From: Macquaria australasica
Taxonomy: Eukaryota; Chordata; Actinopteri; Centrarchiformes; Percichthyidae
Direction: 5' to 3'
Assembly: GCA_005408345.1 (NCBI GenBank)
Contig: SEMN01000353.1
Span: forward strand, 310,001-374,000
DNA length: 64,000 bases
The notes under the pieces are model-generated. The model was not told where the DNA came from. It saw only the letters and a list, made by a program, of their open reading frames with translations, and searched no databases. Within the stretch, counting starts at the first letter, position 1. Each line of letters begins with the position of its first letter. Shown here piece by piece: positions 13,401-22,769 of the stretch. A program made the translations under genes and the position numbers.

Positions 13401-16400
13401 ATATTAAGACTGAATGATCATTTAGTCACCGCTTCATTATTCAGTCTGACATGTTCTTGTAGCCATTCTCTTTGCCCTCACCACTCATTAGCTGGCTGAT
13501 GTATGCAGCTGTTGTAATGTCACTTTCACACTACGGCTGCTTGAACAAGCGTACATTTAGCATAAGCTATCAGAGTTAATGGATTCATGTATGGCTGCAA
13601 AAGATGATTATTTTCATGGATTAATCTGCCGATTATTTTCCTGATGAATCGATTCATTGTTTCAACCATAAAATGTAAGAAAAATGATAAGAAAAATGCA
13701 TGTTATGATTTCCCAAAGCCCAGGGAGATTTGTTTAAATGGTTTGTTTTACTCGACCAACAGTGTAAACCACAAATATTTTCATTTTACTATCAAATTTG
13801 AGTAAGAAAAGCATAAAATTCCCACATTTGAGAAGTTGAAACCAGAAAATATTTAGAATTTTTGCTTGAAAAATCACTGAAAAGACATAAGTAATTATAA
13901 AAACAAATTTCAATCGACTAATCATTGTAGTTTTAGATTCATGGTTCATCTTCTTTATGAAAAAGGGAGAAAAGTTATTGTTAAATAAGCAAAAACACAT
14001 GAAGAGCTGAGTCGATAAAGGATAATAATAGCAATAGGTAATGTGTTACATAATAAAGAGTAGCAGTAGTATTACCAGCCAGCTGAAAGGGAATCAGATC
14101 TCTTACCTGGTTTAGGAGCTGTGGTTGTTGTTCTCCCATCCGGGACAGACACTGCATCCTTTCTTGATGTTTCTGAGCCAGTAGGAGCGGCATCTGCTAC
14201 CTCCTTCTGAACTTCTGTGATGGCCAGACACTCTGCTACTTCCTTCTGAACGTCTGTGACTGCAGCGCACTTCACTTCTGAATGACAGACTTTACTCGGT
14301 TCCCGTGGAGCTGCTTCTTCACACACCGAGTCCATTGGCTCCCCTACAAGGCACAAAATCAATATTGCTTACACCAGATAGTGTGTACTACAGAGCCACA
14401 GTGCCAACACTGTTTTGAGCTTGTGCCCATCTCTAACTGTAGTTGCAACCATGCACTCTCATGCATATGCAGTCCAATAGCCCAGTAGCGTTGACTGCTG
14501 ACAGCTTTTTTTCCCCTGCATGTACCTTATACCAATACAGAGAAATTTATCAGACAATACACATGCATTAATAACTATTATACAAAAATAAATATGCTCT
14601 CACCATCATCCTGTCCTTTTGGTAATTCCCCTTTGGAAATAAATTTGCTCATCTTCTTCAGGATTTTCTTGTGGGATTTGGAAGGCTGGAATTTCACTGC
14701 ATGACATCTTGACAGAGAGCACAAAAGTAAAAGGTTAGAACAATATATATCAGTATGTATTTCTGCTGTTATACAAATATTTAATAAGTGATTTATTAAA
14801 TCTATCAAACTACCATGGGTCATCCTCATATGTTCCATGTTTTTCTGGTCTTGTCAGTTCTGAAGATAACTGAAGCATGAATCATAGGAAAAACTTCTGA
14901 TGTGTAAATATCTTTACCTGATGGTATACTGAGGACAGCATGTCTTGTTCATTATGGGCTTATAGACATATTTCCCACTTCTGAAAAGGAAAGAATGGAT
15001 AACCTTCACTAAAATACATTCTCAATGATTTGAAATATCCAAAAAGACATTTCTAGAACTACATTAATGACTAAATTCAAAAGGTCCATATGTAAGTAAG
15101 CAGGGACTGCGTGAAGGTAGGAGACAGCTACTCGCCTTCTCCATCCTCGGTCTATGAGGTCTTGGTAGTCCTGTACAGTCATGGTGTGAGACCACATCCC
15201 TGTAGAAAACAAAATGAACATCATAACTTTAAAACATGTAATTGATTTCATATGATTTTATACTATACTTTTTTCAACATCCATCAGAGCATGCTATCTA
15301 ACATCTAACTTGAAGGAAATTATATTAGAAACAGGCAGAAAGGGGTCTTGAATTAGCCAAACTCCTTTCAGAACTGAATAAAATAAAGCTCAATTAAAGC
15401 ATAAAAGAGACAATTATAGATATAATTTTTTAGCCTGAAATAGGAGGCATGTATTCAAGTAAGGAGTGGTATGTCAAGAAGCTGCTCACAGAGTCTGGTG
15501 GGAGGTCCACATTTTTGTTTCAGCTTAAATCAGTGTCCCCCAAAGTACATTCCCACAGTGCTTTAAGCCCCCAATGATAACATACAAATGTATTATTTGT
15601 GTCCACAGCAGCTTGGATCCTGTTTCCCAGAACTGAGGTCTGAGCCCCCTGTTTTAACTCCTGACCTTCTCCTCTGCAACCATATACACAGTCTGCACGC
15701 GCACACAAGTCTCTATGACGAGACCACTATCAGTTTACATCTAAAACAACCGAGGGAACTCACTGTGTACCAGTTCACACAACACACACTGAATTTGCAA
15801 CGGAGTGTGATGTTCTAAGTCCCAGGAGAATAGTGTTTAGCCAGAGTCCACAGAGACAACACTGTGTGATCCAGCAGAGCAGGACCACAACGCTGGAGCA
15901 GGAAATGACTGGGGCTAGTTCTAAGGCCTGCAGATACAGCAGCAAGACGGCAGGTTTTGGAGATATTGTCATGACTGGACCATCAGTTAAGGGCTTGTCA
16001 TGGGCGATTTTGAAGGTTTAAACCACATTTTAAAAGTAAACTGTTAAGCTGTTATCCTCCAACTGAAGACACAGAACCAAACAGAACAGAAAAGAAAAAG
16101 GCTTATAGAATGAAAGGAGTCCGTCTTGTATTTTTCATTGATAACACTGGCATGAACAAGACTGAAATCAACCAGAGAAAATACAAAGCATACATCTATA
16201 ATTTAAGATCCTTAGGGAGTTATGTTTAAATACCATAAATGTATGGTCTCACCATACATTTAGTAAGTAATCTCTCAGGGTTTTCCTCAGCAATTACAGA
16301 GCTGTCAAGTTGTCATGTGAATTTTAGTACGGAATACCAATTTTAGCATTCTATTTTAAAAAGCACTGAGTTAGGCAGGAAGTCCAAAGTTTAAAAAGGT

Positions 16401-18777
16401 AATATTCTAGAGTACAAATGAATCATGCCGTGTGAGCTGGACGTGAGTGCAACAGCTGCTGTCATCATGGCACAACAGGGAGTGGCTTTCCATTTGCCTC
16501 CACTGAGTCATGACAGACACAGTAACACAGTGGAGGGCAGATGTTGTACTGTGTAGTGTGCATTCGCATTTGCTTTGCATGTAACAACGCTGTTGATAAC
16601 ATCCCTGTACCACTGTCATAGAGGAAAACATTGTCTTACTGAGCACCTGCCTGGAAAAGTTAACAATACAACAGAAACACGGCTCAGATATCTGCTAATC
16701 ACTCCGTTGATCTGTAGACTGTTCCATATGTCTTCTCAAGAAAACACAAGCACTACAGTAAGAATATAATGTGACAAATTATAGACGAAGAACATGAAAA
16801 TCAGGTAAGTGTTTGAAAATAATCAACTGGACCTCAGTGGCCTGAAATAATGGATTAATTCCGATAGTTGTAAGTCTTGTGCACTTTAATTTAATCTGTA
16901 TCCACACAAGGAACCTATAACCTTTTAACACTGTTATTAACCACTTACAAGAATTACACAGGGGGTCTCCCTTCCTAACCAGAACCCGCCATACCACATG
17001 ATGTAACCTATCCAGATTACCACTCTTATCTTAGTTTGTACAACAGCTCTCGTCTGCGGGCTCTGAGCCCAATCGCTCACTGACTGCATTAGGAACTGCC
17101 TGAAGCCTAATTATAGTCCACCTGCGACGCCCCTGCTCACCTCCACTGAATGACACCATTCTGTCCCACACAGAAAATCCCTTCCCATCTTCTTACACAG
17201 CTTTTTTTTATAGCTCTGTATCAAAGTCAGAACCTCTAAAATTGCAGTTACATTAACCTTGGTTGCCTTTAAATGACAGCCACTCGACACAACATACAGC
17301 ATGGCGTCTTTTAGTACCCTTCAAGCTCTGCTCAACTGTCCACTTTCACTTTCAAGAGAAGGTTTATAAACCTTCACAGCATGTGACTGTCTGGTCTGTG
17401 TCACCCTTCCTTCCTGTGAACAGATTCATGGAAGAAATGTTCCTGACACTGCAGTCTTCTTATGGGCTAATGAAACTCTACTCCTGAATTAATCTAATAT
17501 AGCAAGCTTCCCTTATTTTTCATTAAGTTTACAGTTATACAGCAGGCAGTGGGTGGAAAGGTTCCTTCGTGGTCTGCAGCTGTCCAAGACTCACAAATAT
17601 AGTCTCAGAGCTTTCGCTGACTTTTACAAGTTTCCCACCGATTGCCAAATGACAATCAAACACCTTTTATAATCAAAAGGTATGTGGCTGTGCAGGTCTG
17701 ACATTTATTTGAAAATCATCCCGACAAACACAAGCGTAAACAAACAATTTTGTTGTTTCCACCTCATTTGCGATAAGGCTGGTGGCATTACAGACATTCT
17801 GAGAATTAGGAGAAAATATTAACAGCCTCGATCCACTGGCTGCTTTTGTGTCGTAACATTATCACTTTAAACAAACCAATTCAGGGTTCACTTGGGAGCG
17901 AGCCTAGGCTAGGACACCCCTCACAGCTGGATCAGACGGGGAGAGGATTTCCATGCAGCTGACCGGGACTCGTCTCCTTAAACTGAACAAAGACTGAAAA
18001 CACCCCAGAATTCACTTTAACTACAAAATAATGAATGGGTCATCAATTGTAGCACTGTGTTTTTATCTCAGACGATGCCGCCACAGTTTGTTGAGATTAC
18101 ATACAGTACATACAGCAAACGACAGCCGTCTTGTTTCAGCACGTTGCAAAATCTCTCACATTTAGTCTCGTGTGTTTCCACTCATCTTATATCGCAATCC
18201 ACACTACAGCCAACACTAAACAAGTATGATACAGTAGTTTGGCTTACGCACCATTCACCCGACGATAATTAGACAGTTATCACATATTAAGATATATTAT
18301 ACGGTCCCCTGCCTCGGTCTGCTCACGGACTGATCGTTAGCTAGCTGGATGCTAGTAGAGATGTTCATAAGTCTAATGCTAAGCTACTAATGTTACAGCC
18401 TAACAACCGCCCAGCTCAACAGCGATTCAATAACACCAGCCCGACCTCTCTTTATTCTAATGTGGGCACTCTGTATAACGTACTGGTGTCGTAATGTAAA
18501 TACAGCGGACATGACTTACTAAAATTGACTGGCATTAGGATCACAGTGCCAACGTTAGCTAGCCCTCTTTCAAAACCCGTTCCTGTTCCAGCAAGTAGAC
18601 GGAGCTAGGTCGTTAGCATAAGCCAGTTCAGCGATAGCGCTTAGCTGCGTTTCCTCGCTACTTCATTAGACACTTACCATGAGAAAAGTTTCCCTTTTCA
18701 TTTTTACAGTAACCGCAGCGGTAACCGTCATCCCCGCCAAAATATTCTACTATAGTGCAAGACTTGTTTCCTGCCAT
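4087..18777 (-). CDS. ATE1: Arginyl-tRNA--protein transferase 1, 5' portion (exons 1 to 7)
   Basis: ATE1 transfers arginine from Arg-tRNA to N-terminal Asp, Glu or oxidised Cys, marking proteins for the N-degron pathway in cytosol and nucleus. Exons in transcription order: 18678-18777 (ATG at 18777), 15136-15199, 14918-14980, 14604-14707, 14107-14343, 9119-9333, then either 5684-5812 or 4087-4215. Phases agree at every junction and give 304 residues. Hallmarks: the N-terminal CGYCK (CxxC) and TCCPQY (CC) cysteines that bind metal or Fe-S in this family, GWRRSGKYVYKP, FQPSKSHKK, and the basic PCRKAKDLRKER linker. The catalytic C-terminal exons are outside the window. The intron after the second exon has a GC donor. 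An upstream in-frame ATG at 18843 is less likely, since the 18777 start matches the family's usual N-terminal length. Confidence 0.95.
4216..5683 (-). other. ATE1: Intron between the two alternative ATE1 exons
   Basis: No coding content. It contains a G-rich patch (around 4885-4905) and AT-rich sequence near 5340-5550. In mammals, competing intronic RNA structures around this exon pair enforce exclusive use; I could not identify the equivalents by eye. Confidence 0.7.
5684..5812 (-). CDS. ATE1: ATE1 mutually exclusive exon, upstream copy (VRLVRSNPPSP type)
   Basis: 129 nt, phase 0 at both ends, encoding VRLVRSNPPSPQFKASF followed by YQVYKLYQMAIHKDPPDKP and ending ESQ. Acceptor AG at 5813-5814 and donor gtcaga at 5678-5683. 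It lies 1,468 bp upstream, in the transcription sense, of its homologous partner at 4087-4215. In mammals the two forms give ATE1 isoforms that differ in activity and localisation; which form predominates here cannot be read from DNA. Confidence 0.93.
5813..9118 (-). other. ATE1: ATE1 intron
   Basis: Intronic; the only structured item I recognise is the repeat at 6524-6915. The rest looks like unique sequence, with no conserved reading frame. Confidence 0.7.
6524..6915 (+). mobile_element. Non-autonomous DNA transposon with CCGATAT-type ends
   Basis: The left end (from tagagctaggccaataaa) and the inverted right end (ccaatatcggtcagactata) are complementary in imperfect form. The interior beside each end repeats gccgatat/tatcgg motifs on opposite strands. 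No transposase frame. This arrangement is typical of widespread fish hAT-type MITEs. Boundaries are approximate and I could not establish a target-site duplication. Confidence 0.6.
10017..10495 (+). mobile_element. hAT-type MITE with GGGTTCGTAC terminal inverted repeats
   Basis: The left end reads cagggttcgtac and the right end gtacgaaccccg, inverted with one mismatch over 12 bp. The 8 bp outside are tttctctc on the left (10009-10016) and tctctctc on the right (10496-10503), a 7/8 match, as expected for a hAT target-site duplication. The interior has mirrored tcaagcatt/ttgaaaat blocks and a later ATT microsatellite. No coding frame, so it depends on a transposase elsewhere. Confidence 0.75.
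10428..10464 (+). repeat. (ATT)n microsatellite
   Basis: About 12 ATT units inside the MITE. It creates a spurious poly-Asn frame on the minus strand. Confidence 0.92.
13276..13341 (+). mobile_element. Short fragment of a common fish interspersed repeat
   Basis: The segment atccatccattatctatacc followed by cttatcctta and gggtcgtgggggctggagcc is a very common teleost repeat body. I believe it belongs to the same family as the tRNA-like head at 22422-22543, but only this body part is present here. Confidence 0.55.
13590..13935 (+). mobile_element. Fish hAT-like non-autonomous element
   Basis: Begins with an atggctgcaaaagatgatta end and runs through gattattttcatgg, atttcccaaagccca, cacatttgagaagttg and tttgcttgaaaaatc blocks to an aatcgactaatcattgtag end, whose inverse resembles the start. 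It is a longer copy of the family at 3843-4010, with no transposase frame. Recognised by pattern only. Confidence 0.6.
14193..14270 (-). repeat. ATE1: 39-bp tandem duplication inside ATE1 exon
   Basis: Two adjacent 39-bp units (14193-14231 and 14232-14270) about 85% alike. They encode two in-frame 13-residue copies, read as TDVQKEVAE and TEVQKEVAD cores, in the variable linker between the cysteine-containing N-terminal part and the PKPG segment. The duplication keeps frame. Confidence 0.85.
15200..18677 (-). other. ATE1: ATE1 intron 1
   Basis: First intron, bounded by the exon 1 donor gtaagt at 18677-18672 and the acceptor at 15200-15201. I see no genes and no strong repeat structure inside it. 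Confidence 0.75.
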
Positions 18778-18900
18778 TTTTAATATCCAGACAGATGACA
18801 GCTGAGTTCGCCCGGTGTCCGGGCGACTACTGCTGGATGTCAAGCCCCGCCCACACCTGATACGTCACCAATGCTGCGTTTCAGCCAAGTGGGAGATTTG
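18778..18900 (-). promoter_or_regulatory. ATE1: ATE1 core promoter region
   Basis: Immediately upstream of the ATE1 start are a CpG-containing GC box (ccccgccc, 18845-18852), a CRE-like acgtca (18862-18867) and a CCAAT box (18868-18872). No TATA box is seen. This fits a TATA-less housekeeping promoter. The downstream neighbour, ALDH18A1, ends about 220-550 bp away and also points left, so the promoter is not shared with it. Confidence 0.5.
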
Positions 18901-19122
18901 AGGGTTTGACGTTCAGCCCTCTCGCATCTGGAAAGTTTTGTTTTTAAGCAACTGTATGTTAGCATTACTGAATATTTAAAAACTGTTACCTTGAATTGTT
19001 ACCTACTTAAATTAGCCTATGCACTAAATGCATTTGTAAACCAGGGACATTGTGGTGCAGATTTTTCAGTATTAGGGTTGTGACAGATACAACACATCAT
19101 GAGTAAAGAACTGTACAGCATA

Positions 19123-19668
19123 TTTATTAAATCATCTGTGCAAAGAGGAAGGACAGCAAAATAAATCTGAACCAATATCCTGCACAAACAACACCTACAG
19201 TAAATTACAAAAAAGTCCAAGGGAGAGTTTGTATGTAGAAAAATAAATTAGAAAATCACAGATGGGCTAATGATTTTTTCTGCTGCCATACAAATGACTT
19301 TACAGAGGAAAGAGCTTTGTCCATGTATACTTTGTGTTTCACCTGTCAAACTGTCACATGCACATAATGGAATTAGTTTATTTTTTGTTTTTTTTACCAG
19401 AATAACTTTCCCTCTCACCACTCGTGTAACAACCCGTCATATACGGAGATTTATATTTATCTAAAAAACTGATTCACAGGTTTATGCACAGGTTCACAAA
19501 AAAGGCCTCTGTTCTGCACACGGGATTCCTTCACCAACATATTGGATTTACACAGGTGATGAAGCAGCAACTAAAAAATTTAAGTGCTACTGGCAGAAAC
19601 AAACCTATAAATAAACTCTGTAGACATCAGTTATCTTGACTCCAGTTGATGGCTCTCTGGTTTGGTAC
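19123..19668 (-). other. ALDH18A1: ALDH18A1 3' untranslated region with poly(A) signal
   Basis: Follows the stop codon at 19669-19671. A canonical AATAAA on the minus strand (tttatt at 19123-19128) is a candidate polyadenylation signal, which would give a 3' UTR of about 550 bases. An alternative tttatt lies near 19377. Confidence 0.45.
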
Positions 19669-22600
19669 CTAACTAAAGCTCCCCTGGGGGACAGGGATGT
19701 TTTCATGAAGGTATTTCATACTGCCTTGCTCAGAGAAGTCAGCCACAGTGTGCCCTTCACCTCGAAGGACCCATTTGGTAGTCAGAAGCCCCTCCAAACC
19801 CACTGGACCTCTGGCATGTATCCGTGCCGTACTGATGCCAACCTCAGCTCCTGCGAAATAAGTAAAATTAACTCTTCTGTCTCATTTTCAACACAGCGGA
19901 TGTATATTCTTATATTTTTCCCAGGTGGCATTTAGAAGTAATGCTGATACTGTACATACCTAGGCCAAAGCGGTAGCCATCGGCAAAGCGAGAGCTGGAG
20001 TTCCAGAATACACATGCACTGTCCACCTGCTGCAGAAACTGTTCAGCTGTCTCTTCATTTTCTGTAACAATGACATCAGTGTGGGAGCTGCCGTATTTGT
20101 GGATGTGGTCCACAGCATCCTGCATGCTGTCTACCACCTCAATGCAGCACTCCAGGTCCCCATACTCTGTCCTCAGGGACTTCACCTCGGATGGGCTGAA
20201 AGTTAAATAGGATGCAAACCGAGGGCCTGCGTGGATCTTCACCTGAGAGAAAGCAATGGTACAATGATTTATCAACAGAACAGTGAAATAATCAAAAATT
20301 AACAAAAACAATTGTACTTTATTGACCTGAATTATGTACCAAACTAACTCTCCAGAAAGTTTGTTCCTGTTTCTGGAGCTGACACTGTCATCAAAATGTA
20401 AAAAACACTTCACCATATTGTGTAATGCTATGTGCAATACTTGTGCCCAAACTGATGGAGTGCATGTTTCTTACATGTTCTGTTCTCAGCATATCAATGA
20501 TCTGGTCAAATATAGGAGTTCGCAGCAAATCTCTGTGAATAAGGAGGGTCTCCATGGCGTTGCAGGCAGCAGGATAGTCACATTTGGAGTCTCTAACTAG
20601 ATGAAACATAAGTTAGTATATTCATCCAGCAGTTCTGGGTTACCCCCAACAAGTTAATAACCACAACTCTTGGGCAACATATAAAATCAATTACAACTGC
20701 TCTCAAATAAAATATGAAAACAAGATTGTTTTCTACAACTTGCAAAACACTGTATAGCAGAAATGCAAATATCAAAATTCAACCTGCACAGCTAGTGTAC
20801 ACACAGGAGCCACATACCAACATTAATAGCTTTGTCTATGCTGGCATCGTTGTCTATGTAGACGTGACAGACGCCCTCGCTGTGGCCCAGTACAGGAATA
20901 CCCTTTGCTGCCCTTTGGATGTCCCGGACCAGCTGAGACGAGCCCCTTGGAATGATCAGGTCGATCATCTTGTCCAGTCTGCACAGATCCTCAACTTCTT
21001 CACGTGTGCTCACCTACATGTCAAGGTACATTTTAGCATATTGTAATCATGTTAAGACTCAAAGTCTTCAGATAATGTAATGCTTTCAGTTTTTACCAGT
21101 TGAATGGCATCTGCCACTCCATGAATGGAAAGTGCTTCCTGAGTGAGTTGATGTAGAATTTTATTGGTGTTGGAAGCTTCTTTACCACCCTTCAGTAGCA
21201 AAGCATTTCCACTGGCAATAGCCAGAGCTGACACCTGAAACACAATATGAAATACATGAAAATGTGAGTTTAACTTTGAATGACAAAAGATGCAAAAAGT
21301 CTCCCAGACCAGAAACTAATGGTGATTAAGTCTACAGGCCGAGCGTTGGGGTTGACTGACCTGTGGGAGACAATCAGGACGTGATTCAAAGATGACCAGC
21401 AGAACACCGATGGGGACAGTGATCTGTTCTAGCTCTAGGTTGTTGGCCACCCTGGTCCTCCTCAGCACCTGACCCACACTATCCCTGGAGGACACAGCAA
21501 GCTGACGGAGGCCGATGGCAAGGCTGTTCAGCTTAGCAGTTGACAGACTCAGCCGGTTGATCAGAGGCTGGGAGAAACGACCTGTGAGGAAACAGAATAA
21601 ACAAATAAAAACACTGACGATGCAATACTCTATAGATCCAGGTAGAGAAAATCTTTTTGATTTCGGCAAGCAGTGGTAGTGAGAACTTTGCTCATCCAGT
21701 TACAGAGCAGTCTACACTATGCTGCCCTACAGCACAGGGCACAGAATGACTCCTGCCAAACTTATAAACTTACAAGTACTATGAGTACTATGCATTCATA
21801 AGCCTCTTACTGACAACATGGCTGATACACACCAGAGCTAAGATAAATGCAGACCAAAGCTAACAAACAGATGATCGAACCCCCCTTCATGTGCCACTTT
21901 CCCTCAGTGAAAGTGCTACAGACAAGTGTTAACCACTGGCAGAGCATGGCATTTGAGTGAGACGATTGCATGCAGCCATGGATTAAGGTGATCAGTGTGT
22001 CTTCTCCGTGCCTCTGTACCTGATGCTGTTGCTAACTCCATGTCTCTCTTGTTGGCACTGAGAATCTCATCTTTCTTCTCTGTAAGCAGCTCAGCAAGAC
22101 AACAGATGATCTCCCCTCTCTGGAAAAACACACACACACACACACACACGTATGATTAACAAATACCAGGATCAAGAGTAATTAAAGATATAAAACTTAA
22201 TGAGTTTGGCGACCCCTTGCATCCTGTTGTGAAAATTAATCATTTTTTTCTGTTTTATTGTTGATAGGTTTTTAATTTATCATGTGTGCAGAGTGCTACA
22301 GAAGAGGTGCTCTCTCCCTATTGTAATCGTCATTTAAATTAATTTAGGACTGACATACTGAGGTCAATATACTGTATTTGGGGGACTTTACCTTCATGAA
22401 AACTTGTTGGATTAAATATTAAGAACCCACGCGGACACGGGGAGAACATGCAAACTCCACACAGAAGGGCCCCAGCTGGCCGGCGGGTGCGAACCCAGAA
22501 CCCTCTTGCTGTGAGGCGACAGTGCTAACCATTGCACCACCGTCAGTGCTAAATAAATTGCAATAAATGCCATTCTACTGTGTCATATGATTCTACTGCA

Positions 22601-22769
22601 ATCAAGCCTGAAAACAATTTGAACCCCATGAGAAAATCCTCATATACTACTACAATTTAGTTAGCCAGACCACACCGAGGGAGCAAAAAACTCACCTGTT
22701 CAGGGTGCAGGGAGGACAGAGCCCTGCCTGCATGCCGGGCCATCTCTGTCTGCTGCTCCACAGTTGGAC
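19669..22769 (-). CDS. ALDH18A1: ALDH18A1 exons coding the gamma-glutamyl phosphate reductase domain
   Basis: Exons 9 to 16 encode the NADPH-dependent ALDH-fold half. Signatures: LSLSTAKLNSLAIGLRQ, GVLLVIFESRPDCLPQV, ALAIASGNALLLKGGKEA, DLIIPRGSSQLVRDIQ, and SEGVCHVYID with the catalytic cysteine (codon in exon 20818-21013). The C-terminal end reads KYLHENIPVPQ plus four further residues, close in length to human. Confidence 0.95.

Larger units (their letters stand above)
9334..14106 (-). other. ATE1: ATE1 intron rich in repeats
   Basis: Intronic sequence carrying the MITE at 10017-10495, a SINE-family fragment at 13276-13341 and a fish hAT-like element at 13590-13935. No conserved coding segment seen. 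Confidence 0.7.

Noticed and set aside
18778..18843. Upstream in-frame ATG extending ATE1 by 22 residues
   Set aside because: Overlaps the promoter-like region, and the shorter start gives the family's normal N-terminal length.
22422..22543. tRNA gene
   Set aside because: A- and B-box-like motifs are present but no cloverleaf, anticodon loop or terminator; it is a SINE fragment.
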